A stretch of 64,000 bases of DNA from Phenylobacterium montanum (GCF_018135625.1 NZ_CP073078.1:4000501-4064500), one strand, 5' to 3'. Counted from the first letter of the stretch, positions 36,048 to 45,101 are shown. Numbers and translations are program-made. Notes: a model not told the origin generated them from the letters alone.

Positions 36048-37037
36048 CTAACTGGCGATCAGGGTCGAGCCGGAATCGTCCATGCGGATCGGGATCAGCT
36101 GGCGCTCGCCGAGCGCCGCGGCCACCGCGTCGCGGCGCTCAGGCGGGATCAGCAGCAGAAGGAACCCGCCGCCGCCGGCGCCGCAGAGCTTGCCGCCGAG
36201 CGCACCGGCCGCGAGGGCGGCGTCATAGAGCTCGTCGATCAGCGGGGTGGAGACGGTCTTGGACAGGCTGCGCTTGGTCGACCAGGCGTCGTGCAGCATG
36301 CCGCCCAGGTCCTTCAGCACATGGTCGCCGCGCTGGCTTTCCAGGAGGCTCTGGCCCTGGCCGACCATCGTATAGAGATGGTCCAGCGACTTTTCGATCT
36401 TGCCCGACTTGGTGTTCTCGATCTGCTCCTTCACCGTCTCGGAGGCGAAGCGGGCGATGCCGGTGTGCACCAGGTACATGGACTCGTTGATCGCATCGCG
36501 CACGTCAGCCCTCAGGCGGACTGGGGTGATGCGGTACTGCTGGCCGTCGAAATCGTAGCGGTTCAGGCTGCCGAAGGTGGCGTGCAACTGGTCCTGGACT
36601 CCGACATTCTCTTTCAGGATCTCGCGCTCGACGTGGATTGCGGTCTGGGCCAGATCGTAGCGGGTATAGCTGATGTTCTTCAGGTGCCCGATCAGCTTCA
36701 GAAGGCCCACGGTGAAACTGGACGACGAACCCAGGCCCGAGCGGCTGGGCAGGCTGGTCAGGACACCGATGTTCCAGCCGCGCTCCAGGCCCAGCATGCG
36801 GAACACCTCACGGAACACCGGGTGCTCGATCTCGTCGATCTCCTGCACCTCTTCGATGATCCGATAGGACAGGCGAAAGCCGTAGCCCATGAACCGCTCC
36901 AGCGGCACGGCGCTGATGTGCACGTACTTGTCGATCGCCGTGCCGAGGACGGCGGCGGCGTGGTTCTCGTAGTATTCCGGATAGTCGGTGCCGCCCCCAA
37001 AGAAGCTGACCCGCAGCGGCGTCCTGGTGGTGATCAT
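36048..37037 (-). CDS. hddA: GHMP kinase, D-glycero-D-manno-heptose 7-phosphate kinase-like (HddA)
   Basis: About 329 residues. N-terminal RTPLRVSFFGGGTDYPEYY is the typical HddA opening; the ATP-binding GHMP loop is PSRSGLGSSSSFTVG, and the third motif is KLCGAGGGGFLLLL. HddA phosphorylates the C1 of heptose 7-phosphate on the way to GDP-D-glycero-alpha-D-manno-heptose for O-antigen or capsule. It lies immediately after a GDP-sugar 4,6-dehydratase, which fits synthesis of a 6-deoxyheptose or related sugar. A fucose or other sugar kinase is the alternative. Confidence 0.85.
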   Translation of the reverse strand: MITTRTPLRVSFFGGGTDYPEYYENHAAAVLGTAIDKYVHISAVPLERFMGYGFRLSYRIIEEVQEIDEIEHPVFREVFRMLGLERGWNIGVLTSLPSRSGLGSSSSFTVGLLKLIGHLKNISYTRYDLAQTAIHVEREILKENVGVQDQLHATFGSLNRYDFDGQQYRITPVRLRADVRDAINESMYLVHTGIARFASETVKEQIENTKSGKIEKSLDHLYTMVGQGQSLLESQRGDHVLKDLGGMLHDAWSTKRSLSKTVSTPLIDELYDAALAAGALGGKLCGAGGGGFLLLLIPPERRDAVAAALGERQLIPIRMDDSGSTLIAS

Positions 37038-37069
37038 CTAGCCTGCCCTTTGCAGCGTTTCTTCAGGTC

Positions 37070-38080
37070 TCAGCGTTTCAGGAAGGCGCCTTCGCGCCCG
37101 ACCCGATCGCGCCAATAGTCCAGAAGATCGTGCATGGTCTTTTCGAACGAGATCTCAGGCGCCCATCCGGTGTGATCGCGGAACTTCCTGGTGTCGGGCA
37201 CCTGCAGGTCGGCGTCGATCGGGCGCAGCCGCGCCGGATCGACCTCGACGCGGATGTTGGAGACGGTCGAATAGGACAACAGCGTGTCCAGCATCGCCCG
37301 CACCGTGGCCACGTGGTCGCCGCCGATGTTGTAGTACTCGCCGGCCTGCGGATTGTGGGTCAGCAGCATGTAGTAGGCGCGCACCGCATCGCGCACGTCG
37401 GCGAAGGTCCGAAGCGAATCCAGATTGCCGACCATCACCACCGGCTCGGACAGATTGTGCTCGATCAGGGCGATCTGCTTGGCGAAGGTCGACTCGGCGA
37501 ACACGTCCCCCCGGCGCGGGCCGGTGTGGGTGAACATGCGGGTGGTCAGGGTCTTCAGCCCATAGGCCTCGGCGTAGAAGCGGCCCACCAGGTCGGTGCC
37601 GGTCTTGGAGATGGCGTAGGGCGAGGCCGGGTGGAACGAGACCTCCTCGTTGATCGGAACCTTCTCCTTCGGCACCCGGCCGAAAACTTCCGAGGACGAA
37701 CAGACGTGGATCCAGGGATCGATCCCGGTTTTGCGCACCGCTTCCAGGAGGCGGCTGGTGCCCAGGATGTTGGTGTCATAGGTCTCGATCGGCGCGTCGA
37801 AGCTGGTGCGCGGGAAGCTCTGGGCCGCCAGGTGGAATACATAGTCCGGACGGACCTCATCCATCACCTGCAACAGCGAGGCGCTGTCGCGCAAGTCTCC
37901 GTGGATCAGGAATACACGGTCCTTGTCGTTGATGCGCGGGATCAGGTGGCGGATATTGTCCATGGGGCTGCGCCAGCGCGTCATGCCCCAGATTTCCCAG
38001 TCGGTGTGTTCCAGAAGATAGTCGGCCAGATGGGATCCCACCATACCGGTAATACCGGTGATCAGGGCGCGCTTGGTCAT
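37070..38080 (-). CDS. GDP-sugar 4,6-dehydratase (GMD/WcbK-like)
   Basis: About 336 residues, extended SDR. The nucleotide motif is GITGMVGSHL at residues 9-18, active-site region SSSEVFG, and YxxxK in SPYAISKTG. RMFTHTGPRRGD and the conserved Arg in RPIDADLQVPDTRKF resemble GDP-mannose 4,6-dehydratases. In organisms with HddA, the homologue WcbK/DmhA uses GDP-manno-heptose instead of GDP-mannose, which would suit the neighbouring kinase. It is on the same strand, 32 bp before the HddA-like gene. Confidence 0.88.
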   Translation of the reverse strand: MTKRALITGITGMVGSHLADYLLEHTDWEIWGMTRWRSPMDNIRHLIPRINDKDRVFLIHGDLRDSASLLQVMDEVRPDYVFHLAAQSFPRTSFDAPIETYDTNILGTSRLLEAVRKTGIDPWIHVCSSSEVFGRVPKEKVPINEEVSFHPASPYAISKTGTDLVGRFYAEAYGLKTLTTRMFTHTGPRRGDVFAESTFAKQIALIEHNLSEPVVMVGNLDSLRTFADVRDAVRAYYMLLTHNPQAGEYYNIGGDHVATVRAMLDTLLSYSTVSNIRVEVDPARLRPIDADLQVPDTRKFRDHTGWAPEISFEKTMHDLLDYWRDRVGREGAFLKR

Positions 38081-38264
38081 CTAGATTTCCTGCACTCTCG
38101 TTAACGACTTTGCGACCTGGGTTGCGGTCGGTATAGCGGCTGGACTTTTACAAAGACTAACTGAGACGAACAAGCGCCGACCGGTAGTAAACCCGCCGCG
38201 AAAGCGGGAAGCCTGCGATCTGCTCAGTCGGCGCCGCAAGATCGGCGCCAGCTGCGAACCGGTC

Positions 38265-39194
38265 TCAGGTCCGGGCGTGCTCGCGATTGGCGGCGTACCA
38301 GTCGGCGGTGATCTTCAGGCCCTCGGCCAGGGTGTATTTAGGCTTGAAGCCAGTGGTGTTCAGCCGGGTCAGGTCATAGACGCGCTTGGCCTGGCCATTG
38401 GGCTTGGAGGCGTCCCAATCCAGCCGCTCGGGGCCGAAGCCGTAGATCTCGGCCAGTCCCTCGACGATGGTTCGGATGGCGACGTGCTCGCCCATGCCGA
38501 AATTGACCGGCCCCTGGATGCCGCTGTCCAGCACCGCCAGGATCGCCCCGCCGCAGTCGTAGGAGAACAGGAAGTCGCGCACCGCGCTGCCGTTCCCCCA
38601 GATCGAGACCTTGCCGCCGGTGCGCTTGGCTTCCTCGAACTTGGCGATCAGCGAGGGGGTCACGTGGCCCTCGGCGATGTTGAAACGGTCGTGCGGGCCG
38701 AAGATGTTGCACGAGACGCAGAACGCGGAATCGAAGCCGTACTGCGTGCGATAGGCGTCCAGCTGGGCCAGCATGCCGCGCTTGGCGTGGGCGTAGCTGT
38801 CCTCCGAGCCATGCGGCGGACCGCTCCAGATGTCGTTCTCCGACAGGGGGGCGCCGCCGGCCAGCTCCGGATAGACCGCGCCGGTGCCCATGGCCACGAA
38901 CCGCTTCACCCCGGCCAGGCGCGCGGCCTCGACCACATGGGTGTTGATCATGCAGTTTTCGAAATAGGACAGGCCCTTGTTGTTCAGGTTGCCCTGGATG
39001 CCATAGACCCGCGCGGCCAGATGGATCACCGCGTCGGGCCTGACCTCGGCCAGGTAGGCCTTGGTGGCGGCGAAATCCATCAGGTCGCAGTCCTCGCGCC
39101 GCTGGTAGACGCACGCCAGATCGCTGCGGTCCTTCGCCGCCTCGCGCACGCCATAGCCGACCACCCCGGTCGAGCCGGTGACCAGAACCTTCAT
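38265..39194 (-). CDS. NAD-dependent epimerase/reductase, GDP-L-fucose synthase-like
   Basis: About 309 residues, extended SDR. GSTGVVGYGV (cofactor loop), IHLAARVYGIQGN and the catalytic Tyr-Lys in DSYAHAKRGML, plus CNIFGPHDRFN, resemble WcaG-type GDP-4-keto-6-deoxymannose epimerase-reductases. With the upstream-acting 4,6-dehydratase it could complete a GDP-6-deoxy sugar. It is encoded 16 bp after the AGE-family gene and about 180 bp before the dehydratase gene. Confidence 0.85.
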   Translation of the reverse strand: MKVLVTGSTGVVGYGVREAAKDRSDLACVYQRREDCDLMDFAATKAYLAEVRPDAVIHLAARVYGIQGNLNNKGLSYFENCMINTHVVEAARLAGVKRFVAMGTGAVYPELAGGAPLSENDIWSGPPHGSEDSYAHAKRGMLAQLDAYRTQYGFDSAFCVSCNIFGPHDRFNIAEGHVTPSLIAKFEEAKRTGGKVSIWGNGSAVRDFLFSYDCGGAILAVLDSGIQGPVNFGMGEHVAIRTIVEGLAEIYGFGPERLDWDASKPNGQAKRVYDLTRLNTTGFKPKYTLAEGLKITADWYAANREHART

Positions 39195-39210
39195 CGTCGC
39201 GATATCTCCG

Positions 39211-40404
39211 TCAGGCGGTTTGGTTGAGCTGGGCGTTCAGGGTCGGCTCGAGCCGCAGCAGTTCGCTGAACGCCAGGAACACATGGTAGAGGGTGCTGGC
39301 CGGCACCTTGTCGGTGATCACCGCGCCCCGCTCGTCGAGGTGATCGACCCAGGCCCCGGGGACCGGCCTGTCCAGGAAGCGGTCCAGCAGATTGGCGACG
39401 ATCCGGGCCGGGCGACCGTCGAGCGGCCGGCCGTTGAACTCGATCTCGGCCAGGTGGGCCTTCAGCGCCTCGGTCTGCGGCCAGGAACGGCTGGTGCGGT
39501 CGCACGGCGAGCCATCGTCCAGCACCCCATCCCAGGTCAGGCCGCTCGCCGGATCGACGCCATGCGCCTCGGCGAAGGCGAACAGGCCGTGCGCGGTGTC
39601 GGCGAAGTCTGCGCCGGTCAACCGGGTGAGGTGGCGCAGGATCCAGGCCCATTCGAACTGGTGGCCGGGCTCGATGATCCGCCCGCGCTCGCCCGGCTGA
39701 CGGCGCCAGTTCTGGTCGAAATATTCCGCCAGGGTCGAGGTCTTGGCGTCAAAGAAGGTGGACCGCATCAGGTCGGCGATCTCGATGGCCTTGGCGGCGA
39801 AGCGCTCGGCGCCGGTGGTCTCGTAGAGCGCCAGCAGCGCCTCGACCATGTGCATGTGCGGGTTCTGCACCGCCTCGGCGGGATGCGGCGCTTCGGCGTG
39901 CCAGCCGCGGCCGTCTGAACGGGCCAGATGGGCGTCGATCGCGGCGAGGGTGCGGTCGGCCCACCCGATCGCCGCCACATCGCCGCTGGCGCGGACCCAC
40001 CAGGCGATGGCGAACAGGGCGAAAGCCTGGTCGTAGAGGTCGACCGTGGGATCGACCACGCCGCCTTCGCGGCCCAGCCGGCGCGCCCAGCCCCCGTCGG
40101 CGAGCCAGCCGTGACGCAGCATGAACCGCCAGCCGTTCTCGGCGGCCACGAGCCCGTCGGCATAGCCCAGCATCGAGGCGTGGCTGTACACATAGATCTG
40201 CCGGGCCTGAACCCTCAGGCGCTTGTAGCCCACGTCAGCCGGAACGCCTTCCAGGGTGAGGTGCTCGACGAAACCTTGATCGCCATCACGCCCGACAGTG
40301 GACCAGAAGGGCAGAGCGCGCTCAAACGCCCAGCGGCGTACGTCGTCGAAGCGCGGCGCGACCGCCGTCCGGGCGGAAGGCGACTGACGATCGATCGTGG
40401 TCAT
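39211..40404 (-). CDS. AGE-family epimerase/isomerase (N-acylglucosamine 2-epimerase-like)
   Basis: About 397 residues, (alpha/alpha)6-barrel. Conserved residues of the family are visible: Arg/His in LRVQARQIYVYSHA, NPHMHMVEALLAL, GHQFEWAWILRH, and TLYHVFLAFSEL. Members interconvert N-acetylglucosamine/mannosamine, mannose/fructose, or act as mannose-6-phosphate isomerase. Located at the start of the sugar operon, it may feed a hexose into the GDP-sugar branch; the exact substrate cannot be told from sequence. Confidence 0.87.
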   Translation of the reverse strand: MTTIDRQSPSARTAVAPRFDDVRRWAFERALPFWSTVGRDGDQGFVEHLTLEGVPADVGYKRLRVQARQIYVYSHASMLGYADGLVAAENGWRFMLRHGWLADGGWARRLGREGGVVDPTVDLYDQAFALFAIAWWVRASGDVAAIGWADRTLAAIDAHLARSDGRGWHAEAPHPAEAVQNPHMHMVEALLALYETTGAERFAAKAIEIADLMRSTFFDAKTSTLAEYFDQNWRRQPGERGRIIEPGHQFEWAWILRHLTRLTGADFADTAHGLFAFAEAHGVDPASGLTWDGVLDDGSPCDRTSRSWPQTEALKAHLAEIEFNGRPLDGRPARIVANLLDRFLDRPVPGAWVDHLDERGAVITDKVPASTLYHVFLAFSELLRLEPTLNAQLNQTA

Positions 40405-40500
40405 GGGTGGCTCCGCGCGACAAGCATGGCGGCTATGGCCGATCGCCTCGGCGGCTGCAAGTATCGGGCCCGGCGCACGATATCTGTGTCGTCTGGCGCT

Positions 40501-41217
40501 TCAGTAGGAGCCACGACGCAGCAGCACTGCCGGAACGGTCATCACCAGGATGCGGGCGTCCAGCAGCACCGACTTGCGGCGCGAATAGACCACGTCGATG
40601 GCGATGCGCCGGCGATACGAGGTGTCGTTGCGCCCGCTCACCTGCCACAGGCCGGTGATGCCCGGCCGCACCGAGCAGTATTCGCGAACGCGGCGGCCAT
40701 AGCGGCGCGCCTCGGCCTCCACGATCGGCCGCGGACCGACCAAGCTCATCTCGCCTCTCATGACGTTGAACAACTGCGGCAGTTCATCGAGGCTGGAGCG
40801 GCGAAGCACCTCGCCTAGGCGGGTGATCCGCGGATCATTCCTTAGCTTGTGATCTCGCTCCCACTCGGCCCTCGCCGCCGGGTCGCTGTCCAGAAGGTGT
40901 TGCAGGCGTTCCTGGGCGTCGCTGGCCATGCTGCGGAACTTGAGGCAGGGGAACATGCGCCCGCCCCTACCCACGCGCCTGTGAGCGAAAATGACTGGTC
41001 CACCGTCCTGTAGGAACACGGCGGCGGCGACCCCCAGCATCAGCGGCGCAAAGAACACCAGCAGCGCCGAGGCGAGGACGAGATTGATCAGGAATTCCAG
41101 GTCCAGGGTGGTCGAAGCGCCAGCCGCCTCCGCGGCGGGAAAGGGCGTCGGTCTTACCTCGGTCGAACCGATCTGCGACAAGCAGAGCCTCCCAGTCGTC
41201 CTCATGTTGCATCGCAA
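40501..41217 (-). CDS. Initiating sugar-phosphate (polyprenyl-phosphate) transferase
   Basis: About 238 residues, the short form of the PssY/WbaP/WcaJ family: one N-terminal membrane helix ([20 protein letters not shown]) and the C-terminal catalytic domain, without the extra helices of WcaJ. Motifs [36 protein letters not shown] and [15 protein letters not shown] are clear. It should transfer a sugar-1-phosphate onto undecaprenyl phosphate to start a surface polysaccharide unit. It is the first gene of the minus-strand sugar operon; its leader holds three inverted repeats. Confidence 0.93.
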   Translation of the reverse strand: MRCNMRTTGRLCLSQIGSTEVRPTPFPAAEAAGASTTLDLEFLINLVLASALLVFFAPLMLGVAAAVFLQDGGPVIFAHRRVGRGGRMFPCLKFRSMASDAQERLQHLLDSDPAARAEWERDHKLRNDPRITRLGEVLRRSSLDELPQLFNVMRGEMSLVGPRPIVEAEARRYGRRVREYCSVRPGITGLWQVSGRNDTSYRRRIAIDVVYSRRKSVLLDARILVMTVPAVLLRRGSY

Positions 41218-41774
41218 CAGCGCGAACTGGATCGAAAAAGCCAGGATCGGCGAGCGCCGGTCAACCAGAATCTAGCCCGGCGCGAACTTGACCTTCGGGG
41301 GCGCCATGCCTCAGCCCTGAAAATTCAGGGAGTTGCTAAGCCCATGCAAAAAAGAAATATTTTTGAGTTTTCGCGGAACCAAGCCGCAACATTCGCGTTC
41401 AGATGCGTGCTCGCGTCACAAGTGTGACGAATCGGACAATGTCCATCCAAAGTAGAAGATTCAGCGAGAGCGCTGCAAACCGCTCCCAACGCCAGATCGG
41501 CGAGCGAACCCAATCCATATGCGTCTCCCGGGCCGGCCCCGACGCCAGCCTCCTCGTCCCGTTTTGGGATTCGCGCATGAGGCGAACCGCAAATCAAGCA
41601 AAATCAGGTCCTGCGACGCATTGTCCACATCTGAAATCTAAACTGTGGTCGCAGATCTGAGTGCGATCACACAAGCAACGCTTCCCCGCAAAGGCGGTCT
41701 GAACCCGGTACACCTGAACAAGCTTCAGCAAAAACGCCTGGAATCAGTGTCTTGATCGGAGGTCGCGCTACGGC
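41218..41774. promoter_or_regulatory. Intergenic region with three inverted repeats upstream of the sugar operon
   Basis: About 557 bases, visibly less GC-rich than the rest, between the sugar transferase start and the phosphatase stop (both minus strand). It contains CCCTGAA-AA-TTCAGGG (41315-41330), CGTCACA-AG-TGTGACG (41414-41429) and TGTGGTCGCA-N8-TGCGATCACA (41644-41671, 9 of 10 matched). Short open frames on either strand (about 41325-41597 minus, about 41403-41660 plus) lack support. It probably contains the operon promoter and regulator sites. Confidence 0.55.
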
Positions 41775-42551
41775 CTAGGCCGCGCGCGCTTCCAGGAAGT
41801 CCCGCTCCCGACCAACCAGCCGCGCCGCCGACAGCAGGCCGGTGGCGTAGGCGCCAGTGTCGACGGCGATCCGCGAGCGGCCGATATAGGGCCGGTCCAC
41901 CGGCGTATGGCCATGCACGATCATCTTTTCGAACCCGCCCGGGTCGTTGAGGAAGTCACCGCGGATCCAGAGCAAGTCTTGTTCGGCCTGGTCGGTCAGG
42001 GGCACGCCCGGGCGGACGCCGGCGTGGACGAACAGGTAATCGCCAACCACCAGCGACAGCTCCAGAGTCTCGAAGAACGCCAGATGGTGGGGCGGCAAGG
42101 CTGCGCGGAACGCCAGGCGGGTGGCTTCCCAGCCCTCTTCGTCCGAGCGCATCTGGGGCGGGGCGATACCGTACGACATCAGGGTGGGGCCGCCGCCGTG
42201 ACCGACCCAGGCCGGGCCGAAGCCCGGGTCTTCGAGGAACTGCAGAAGCGCCTGTTCGTGGTTGCCTTTCAGGCAGCGCACCTCGAACCGGCCCTGGCGG
42301 CGCAGGGTCAGGATCTGGTCGATCACCCCGCGGGACTCGGCGCCGCGGTCGATGTAGTCGCCAAGGAACACTACGAGCGGGCGCTCATTGCTGTGCGTCT
42401 GCACCGCGTCGGCGCTGATCGCCGTAAGCAGGCGCTGCAGCAGGTCGAGCCGCCCGTGAATGTCGCCCACGGCATAGACCAGCCGTCCGCCGGTGCTCGC
42501 CGCCGGCGGGGCCTCGACCTTGGGCTGGGTGCGGAAGGGCCAGAGTTTTAT
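41775..42551 (-). CDS. PPP-family metallophosphoesterase (protein phosphatase / Ap4A hydrolase-like)
   Basis: About 258 residues. The dinuclear metal motifs are all present: GDIHGRLD, GDYIDRGAE, GNHEQALL and VHGHTPVDRP, with a further His in VHAGVRPG. Serine/threonine phosphatases of this type and ApaH share this core. The 5' end is unusual: no in-frame ATG near the domain; an AGGAGC Shine-Dalgarno lies 7 bases before an ATA codon (42551), followed by AAACTCTGGCCC encoding KLWP. In-frame TTG (42623) and GTG (42632) would add a poorly conserved-looking Arg/Ala/Cys-rich extension. The 3' part is unaffected by this choice. Confidence 0.87.
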   Translation of the reverse strand: MKLWPFRTQPKVEAPPAASTGGRLVYAVGDIHGRLDLLQRLLTAISADAVQTHSNERPLVVFLGDYIDRGAESRGVIDQILTLRRQGRFEVRCLKGNHEQALLQFLEDPGFGPAWVGHGGGPTLMSYGIAPPQMRSDEEGWEATRLAFRAALPPHHLAFFETLELSLVVGDYLFVHAGVRPGVPLTDQAEQDLLWIRGDFLNDPGGFEKMIVHGHTPVDRPYIGRSRIAVDTGAYATGLLSAARLVGRERDFLEARAA

Positions 42552-42784
42552 GTCTTCAGCTCCTGAACATCGGTCGTCGTTCTGACGCTCGAACCCCTGT
42601 GCGCGCCGCGAGGCGCACGGCAAAGCTCGCACGGCATGATAGCGGCGAAGAGCAAGATTGGCGCCGAACAAATAACAAAAGCTCGCCCTGGCGGACAATT
42701 ATCGGGCAGGTGAAAGAAGTCGCCCACCGCTTCGTGCTAGAGCCCGGCCCGGGCGACGCCAAGTCGAGTGCGAACAGACCGAGA

Positions 42785-43813
42785 ATGCCAAAGCCAGATC
42801 AGGATCCCGGGCTTCTGCATGCTCGCTCGACGCCGGGCCTCGCCCTGAGTTTCGTCGCCGGCGTCGCCGCCGGCCTCAGCCTGATGGGACTACTGTCGGC
42901 CGCTGGCGCCTGGAGCCGGTTCCTCGACCTGTTGAACCACGTAACGCCGCTGTTCGCCCTGGGCGGGATCGCGGCGGTGGCGATCGGCTGGCTGACGCCT
43001 GGACTCCCAGGGGCCAGGGCGCTGGCCGTGCTCGGCCTGGCCGGGGCTCTGGGCGCCGGCGCGCGGGCCGCGCCGGAGTGGCTGCAGTCCCTGGATGCAG
43101 CGCCTCGCCCGGGTCCCAGCGTCACGGTGCTGACCCAGAATGTCTGGGAAGCCAACCAGGACCCGCACGCAACAGCCGCCGCCCTGGCCGGAAGCGGCGC
43201 CGACATCATCCTGCTGCAGGAACTCAACAATCCCCGGGCCCGGCTTGTGGCCCGCGACCTGGAGCGGGCCTATCCCTTTCACGCAGACTGCACCCTGGCC
43301 AATCGCTGGTGTTCGCTGGCCATCGTCTCCCGCCTGCCCATCAGCGCCTGGTCGTTCCACCAGGGTGGCTGGAAGGCGCCGGACTGGGATCGGCTGGCCA
43401 TGGTGCGGGCCCAGATCGACGCTCCGGGGCTGCCGCTTTTCGACGTCGTCTCGAGCAAGCTGGCCCACCCCTGGACCGGCGACCTGCAACGGACCCAGAT
43501 CCCGCGCCTCGTGGCCGTCCTGAAGACTCTGGACCAGGACCACGCGGTCCTCGGCGGCGACTTCAACCTGACGCCCTGGTCCTTCGCCCTGCGCCGGTTC
43601 GATCGCCAGGCCGGCCTGGTTCGCCGCACTCACGGCCTCGCCACCTGGCCGAATCGGCTGCCGACACGGACGGCGCCCCTGATCCCGGCGCCGCTTCTGC
43701 CCATCGATCAGGTCTATGCCGGCCGGGGATGGCGCACCGTGTCGGTGAGGCGAGGGCCGCGGACAGGATCGGACCATTTCGGCGTGCTGGTGACGCTTTC
43801 GCCGGTCGAATGA
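42785..43813 (+). CDS. Membrane-anchored endonuclease/exonuclease/phosphatase (EEP) domain protein
   Basis: About 342 residues. Two or three N-terminal membrane helices (LALSFVAGVAAGLSLMGLL and THEN LFALGGIAAVAIGWLTPGLP) precede an EEP domain: LTQNVWEANQDP, ADIILLQELNNP (metal-binding Glu), GGDFNLTPWSFALRRF (Asp-Asn) and GSDHFGVLVTL (Asp-His). Relatives include nucleases, sphingomyelinases and inositol phosphatases; in polysaccharide contexts the role is unknown. ATG 42785 is preferred over an upstream GTG that gives a polar, non-conserved-looking extension. It is divergent from the phosphatase. Confidence 0.83.
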   Translation: MPKPDQDPGLLHARSTPGLALSFVAGVAAGLSLMGLLSAAGAWSRFLDLLNHVTPLFALGGIAAVAIGWLTPGLPGARALAVLGLAGALGAGARAAPEWLQSLDAAPRPGPSVTVLTQNVWEANQDPHATAAALAGSGADIILLQELNNPRARLVARDLERAYPFHADCTLANRWCSLAIVSRLPISAWSFHQGGWKAPDWDRLAMVRAQIDAPGLPLFDVVSSKLAHPWTGDLQRTQIPRLVAVLKTLDQDHAVLGGDFNLTPWSFALRRFDRQAGLVRRTHGLATWPNRLPTRTAPLIPAPLLPIDQVYAGRGWRTVSVRRGPRTGSDHFGVLVTLSPVE

Positions 43814-43909
43814 GCGCGCCGGAGGCCGTTTGTGCTGGCTTCCCGCCGAGGCCGGCGCGCACCGATCGGGAGCGCGATTTCGCTTGGCTGAATGGGATTG
43901 ATTTCGTCC

Positions 43910-43930
43910 GAAGGATATAGACAGTCCTTC
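43910..43930. repeat. Short inverted repeat before the first glycosyltransferase
   Basis: GAAGGA-N9-TCCTTC lies just before the ATG at 43938. The second arm ends 7 bases before the ATG, so the structure could sequester ribosome entry, or be an operator. No SD is obvious between it and the start codon. Confidence 0.4.
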
Positions 43931-43937
43931 TGACGCG

Positions 43938-45101
43938 ATGGTGTCCGAGCGGGACGCGGGGAAAGACCGCATGATGATGGTGTTCTTTGGGCTGGCCATT
44001 GCCTTTGGGTTGCTGTTTCTGCAACCCTACGTCTTCTATCCGATGTCCCTGCTGCTGTTGCCCCGCAAGCCGATCAAGCCCGATTCGTCCAAGCCCACGC
44101 CGTCTGCGACCCTGGTGTTCTGCGCTTACAACGAAGCCGCCTCGATTCCGGCCAAGCTCGAGAATCTCCGAGCGATCCGCGCCGTGGCGCCCGACATCAA
44201 GTTCGCCTGCTATGTCGATCTCAGCACAGACAACACGCTCGAGCTGCTGCGGGCGCACCCGGACCTGATCGAGGTCACCGCCGCCGAGGAGCGCACCGGC
44301 AAGGCGGCCGGCATGGCGCGGCTCGCAGCGGCCGCAAAGACCGAGGTGATGATCTTCACCGACGCCAACGTGATGGTCGAACCGGATTCGATCCCGCGTA
44401 TGCTGCGCTATTTCCTGGACCCCGAGGTCGGCTGCGTCTGCGGCACGCTGATCTACACCAACCCCGAAGAGAGCGCGACGGCGGGCACCAATTCCGCCTA
44501 TTGGCGGCTGGAGGAGCTGATCAAGAAGCGCGAGGCCCGCACTGGTTCGACCATGGGCGCCGACGGCTCGATCTTCGCCAGCCGGCTGGCCTATTATCCG
44601 GAGGTGCCGACGCATCTCCTGGACGACTTCATTGTCTCCATGTCCGTGCTGTTCGCGGGCCTGCGCATCATCAGCGTTCAGGACGTGGTCGCCTACGAGC
44701 GCTCGGCCGTGGCCAGCGAGGACGAGTTCCGGCGTAAGCGGCGCATCGCCTGCCGCGCCTATTCCAGCCATCGCTATCTCAGCCCGCAGCTCGCGCGGAT
44801 GAGCCTGATGAACCGCTACAAGTACATCTCGCACCGGTTCCTCAGGTGGTATGGCGCCGCGACGGGGTCGCTGTGCATCCTGTTCAGCCTGATCTTCATC
44901 GCCATGGCCTGGAATGTTGTCGCAGCGCTCGTGCTCTGCCTGGCGGCGGCGGCGATCTTCTGGCTCAGCTCCAAGATCCAGGCGCCGGGGCTGAGCCATG
45001 CCTACGAGACCGTGCGGGCCATATGCGCCGCCGGACTTGGCGTGTACGACGCCTGGCGCGGACGCACCTACCAACGCTGGCAGCCGATTCAGACGCGATG
45101 A
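43938..45101 (+). CDS. GT2-family membrane glycosyltransferase (first copy)
   Basis: About 387 residues. An N-terminal membrane helix (FGLAIAFGLLFLQPYVFYP) is followed by a GT-A catalytic domain: VFCAYNEAAS, YVDLSTDNT, the acidic metal motif TDANVMVEPD, MGADGSIFASR, and DEFRRKRRIACRAYSS in place of the QxxRW motif. Further C-terminal helices follow. This looks like an inner-membrane polymerising or chain-extending enzyme for a surface polysaccharide. A clear paralogue lies 97 bp downstream. ATG 43938 or the MMM cluster at 43971 could start the protein. Confidence 0.9.
   Translation: MVSERDAGKDRMMMVFFGLAIAFGLLFLQPYVFYPMSLLLLPRKPIKPDSSKPTPSATLVFCAYNEAASIPAKLENLRAIRAVAPDIKFACYVDLSTDNTLELLRAHPDLIEVTAAEERTGKAAGMARLAAAAKTEVMIFTDANVMVEPDSIPRMLRYFLDPEVGCVCGTLIYTNPEESATAGTNSAYWRLEELIKKREARTGSTMGADGSIFASRLAYYPEVPTHLLDDFIVSMSVLFAGLRIISVQDVVAYERSAVASEDEFRRKRRIACRAYSSHRYLSPQLARMSLMNRYKYISHRFLRWYGAATGSLCILFSLIFIAMAWNVVAALVLCLAAAAIFWLSSKIQAPGLSHAYETVRAICAAGLGVYDAWRGRTYQRWQPIQTR

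Noticed and set aside
38161-38222. CCCGC...GCGGG stem in the gap between dehydratase and reductase genes
   Set aside because: Only five base pairs and no further signal; does not support a terminator or riboswitch.
41325-41597. Possible 90-residue gene in the sugar-operon leader (and an 85-residue one on the other strand)
   Set aside because: No SD, no family resemblance, overlapping opposite frames, and the region reads better as regulatory DNA.
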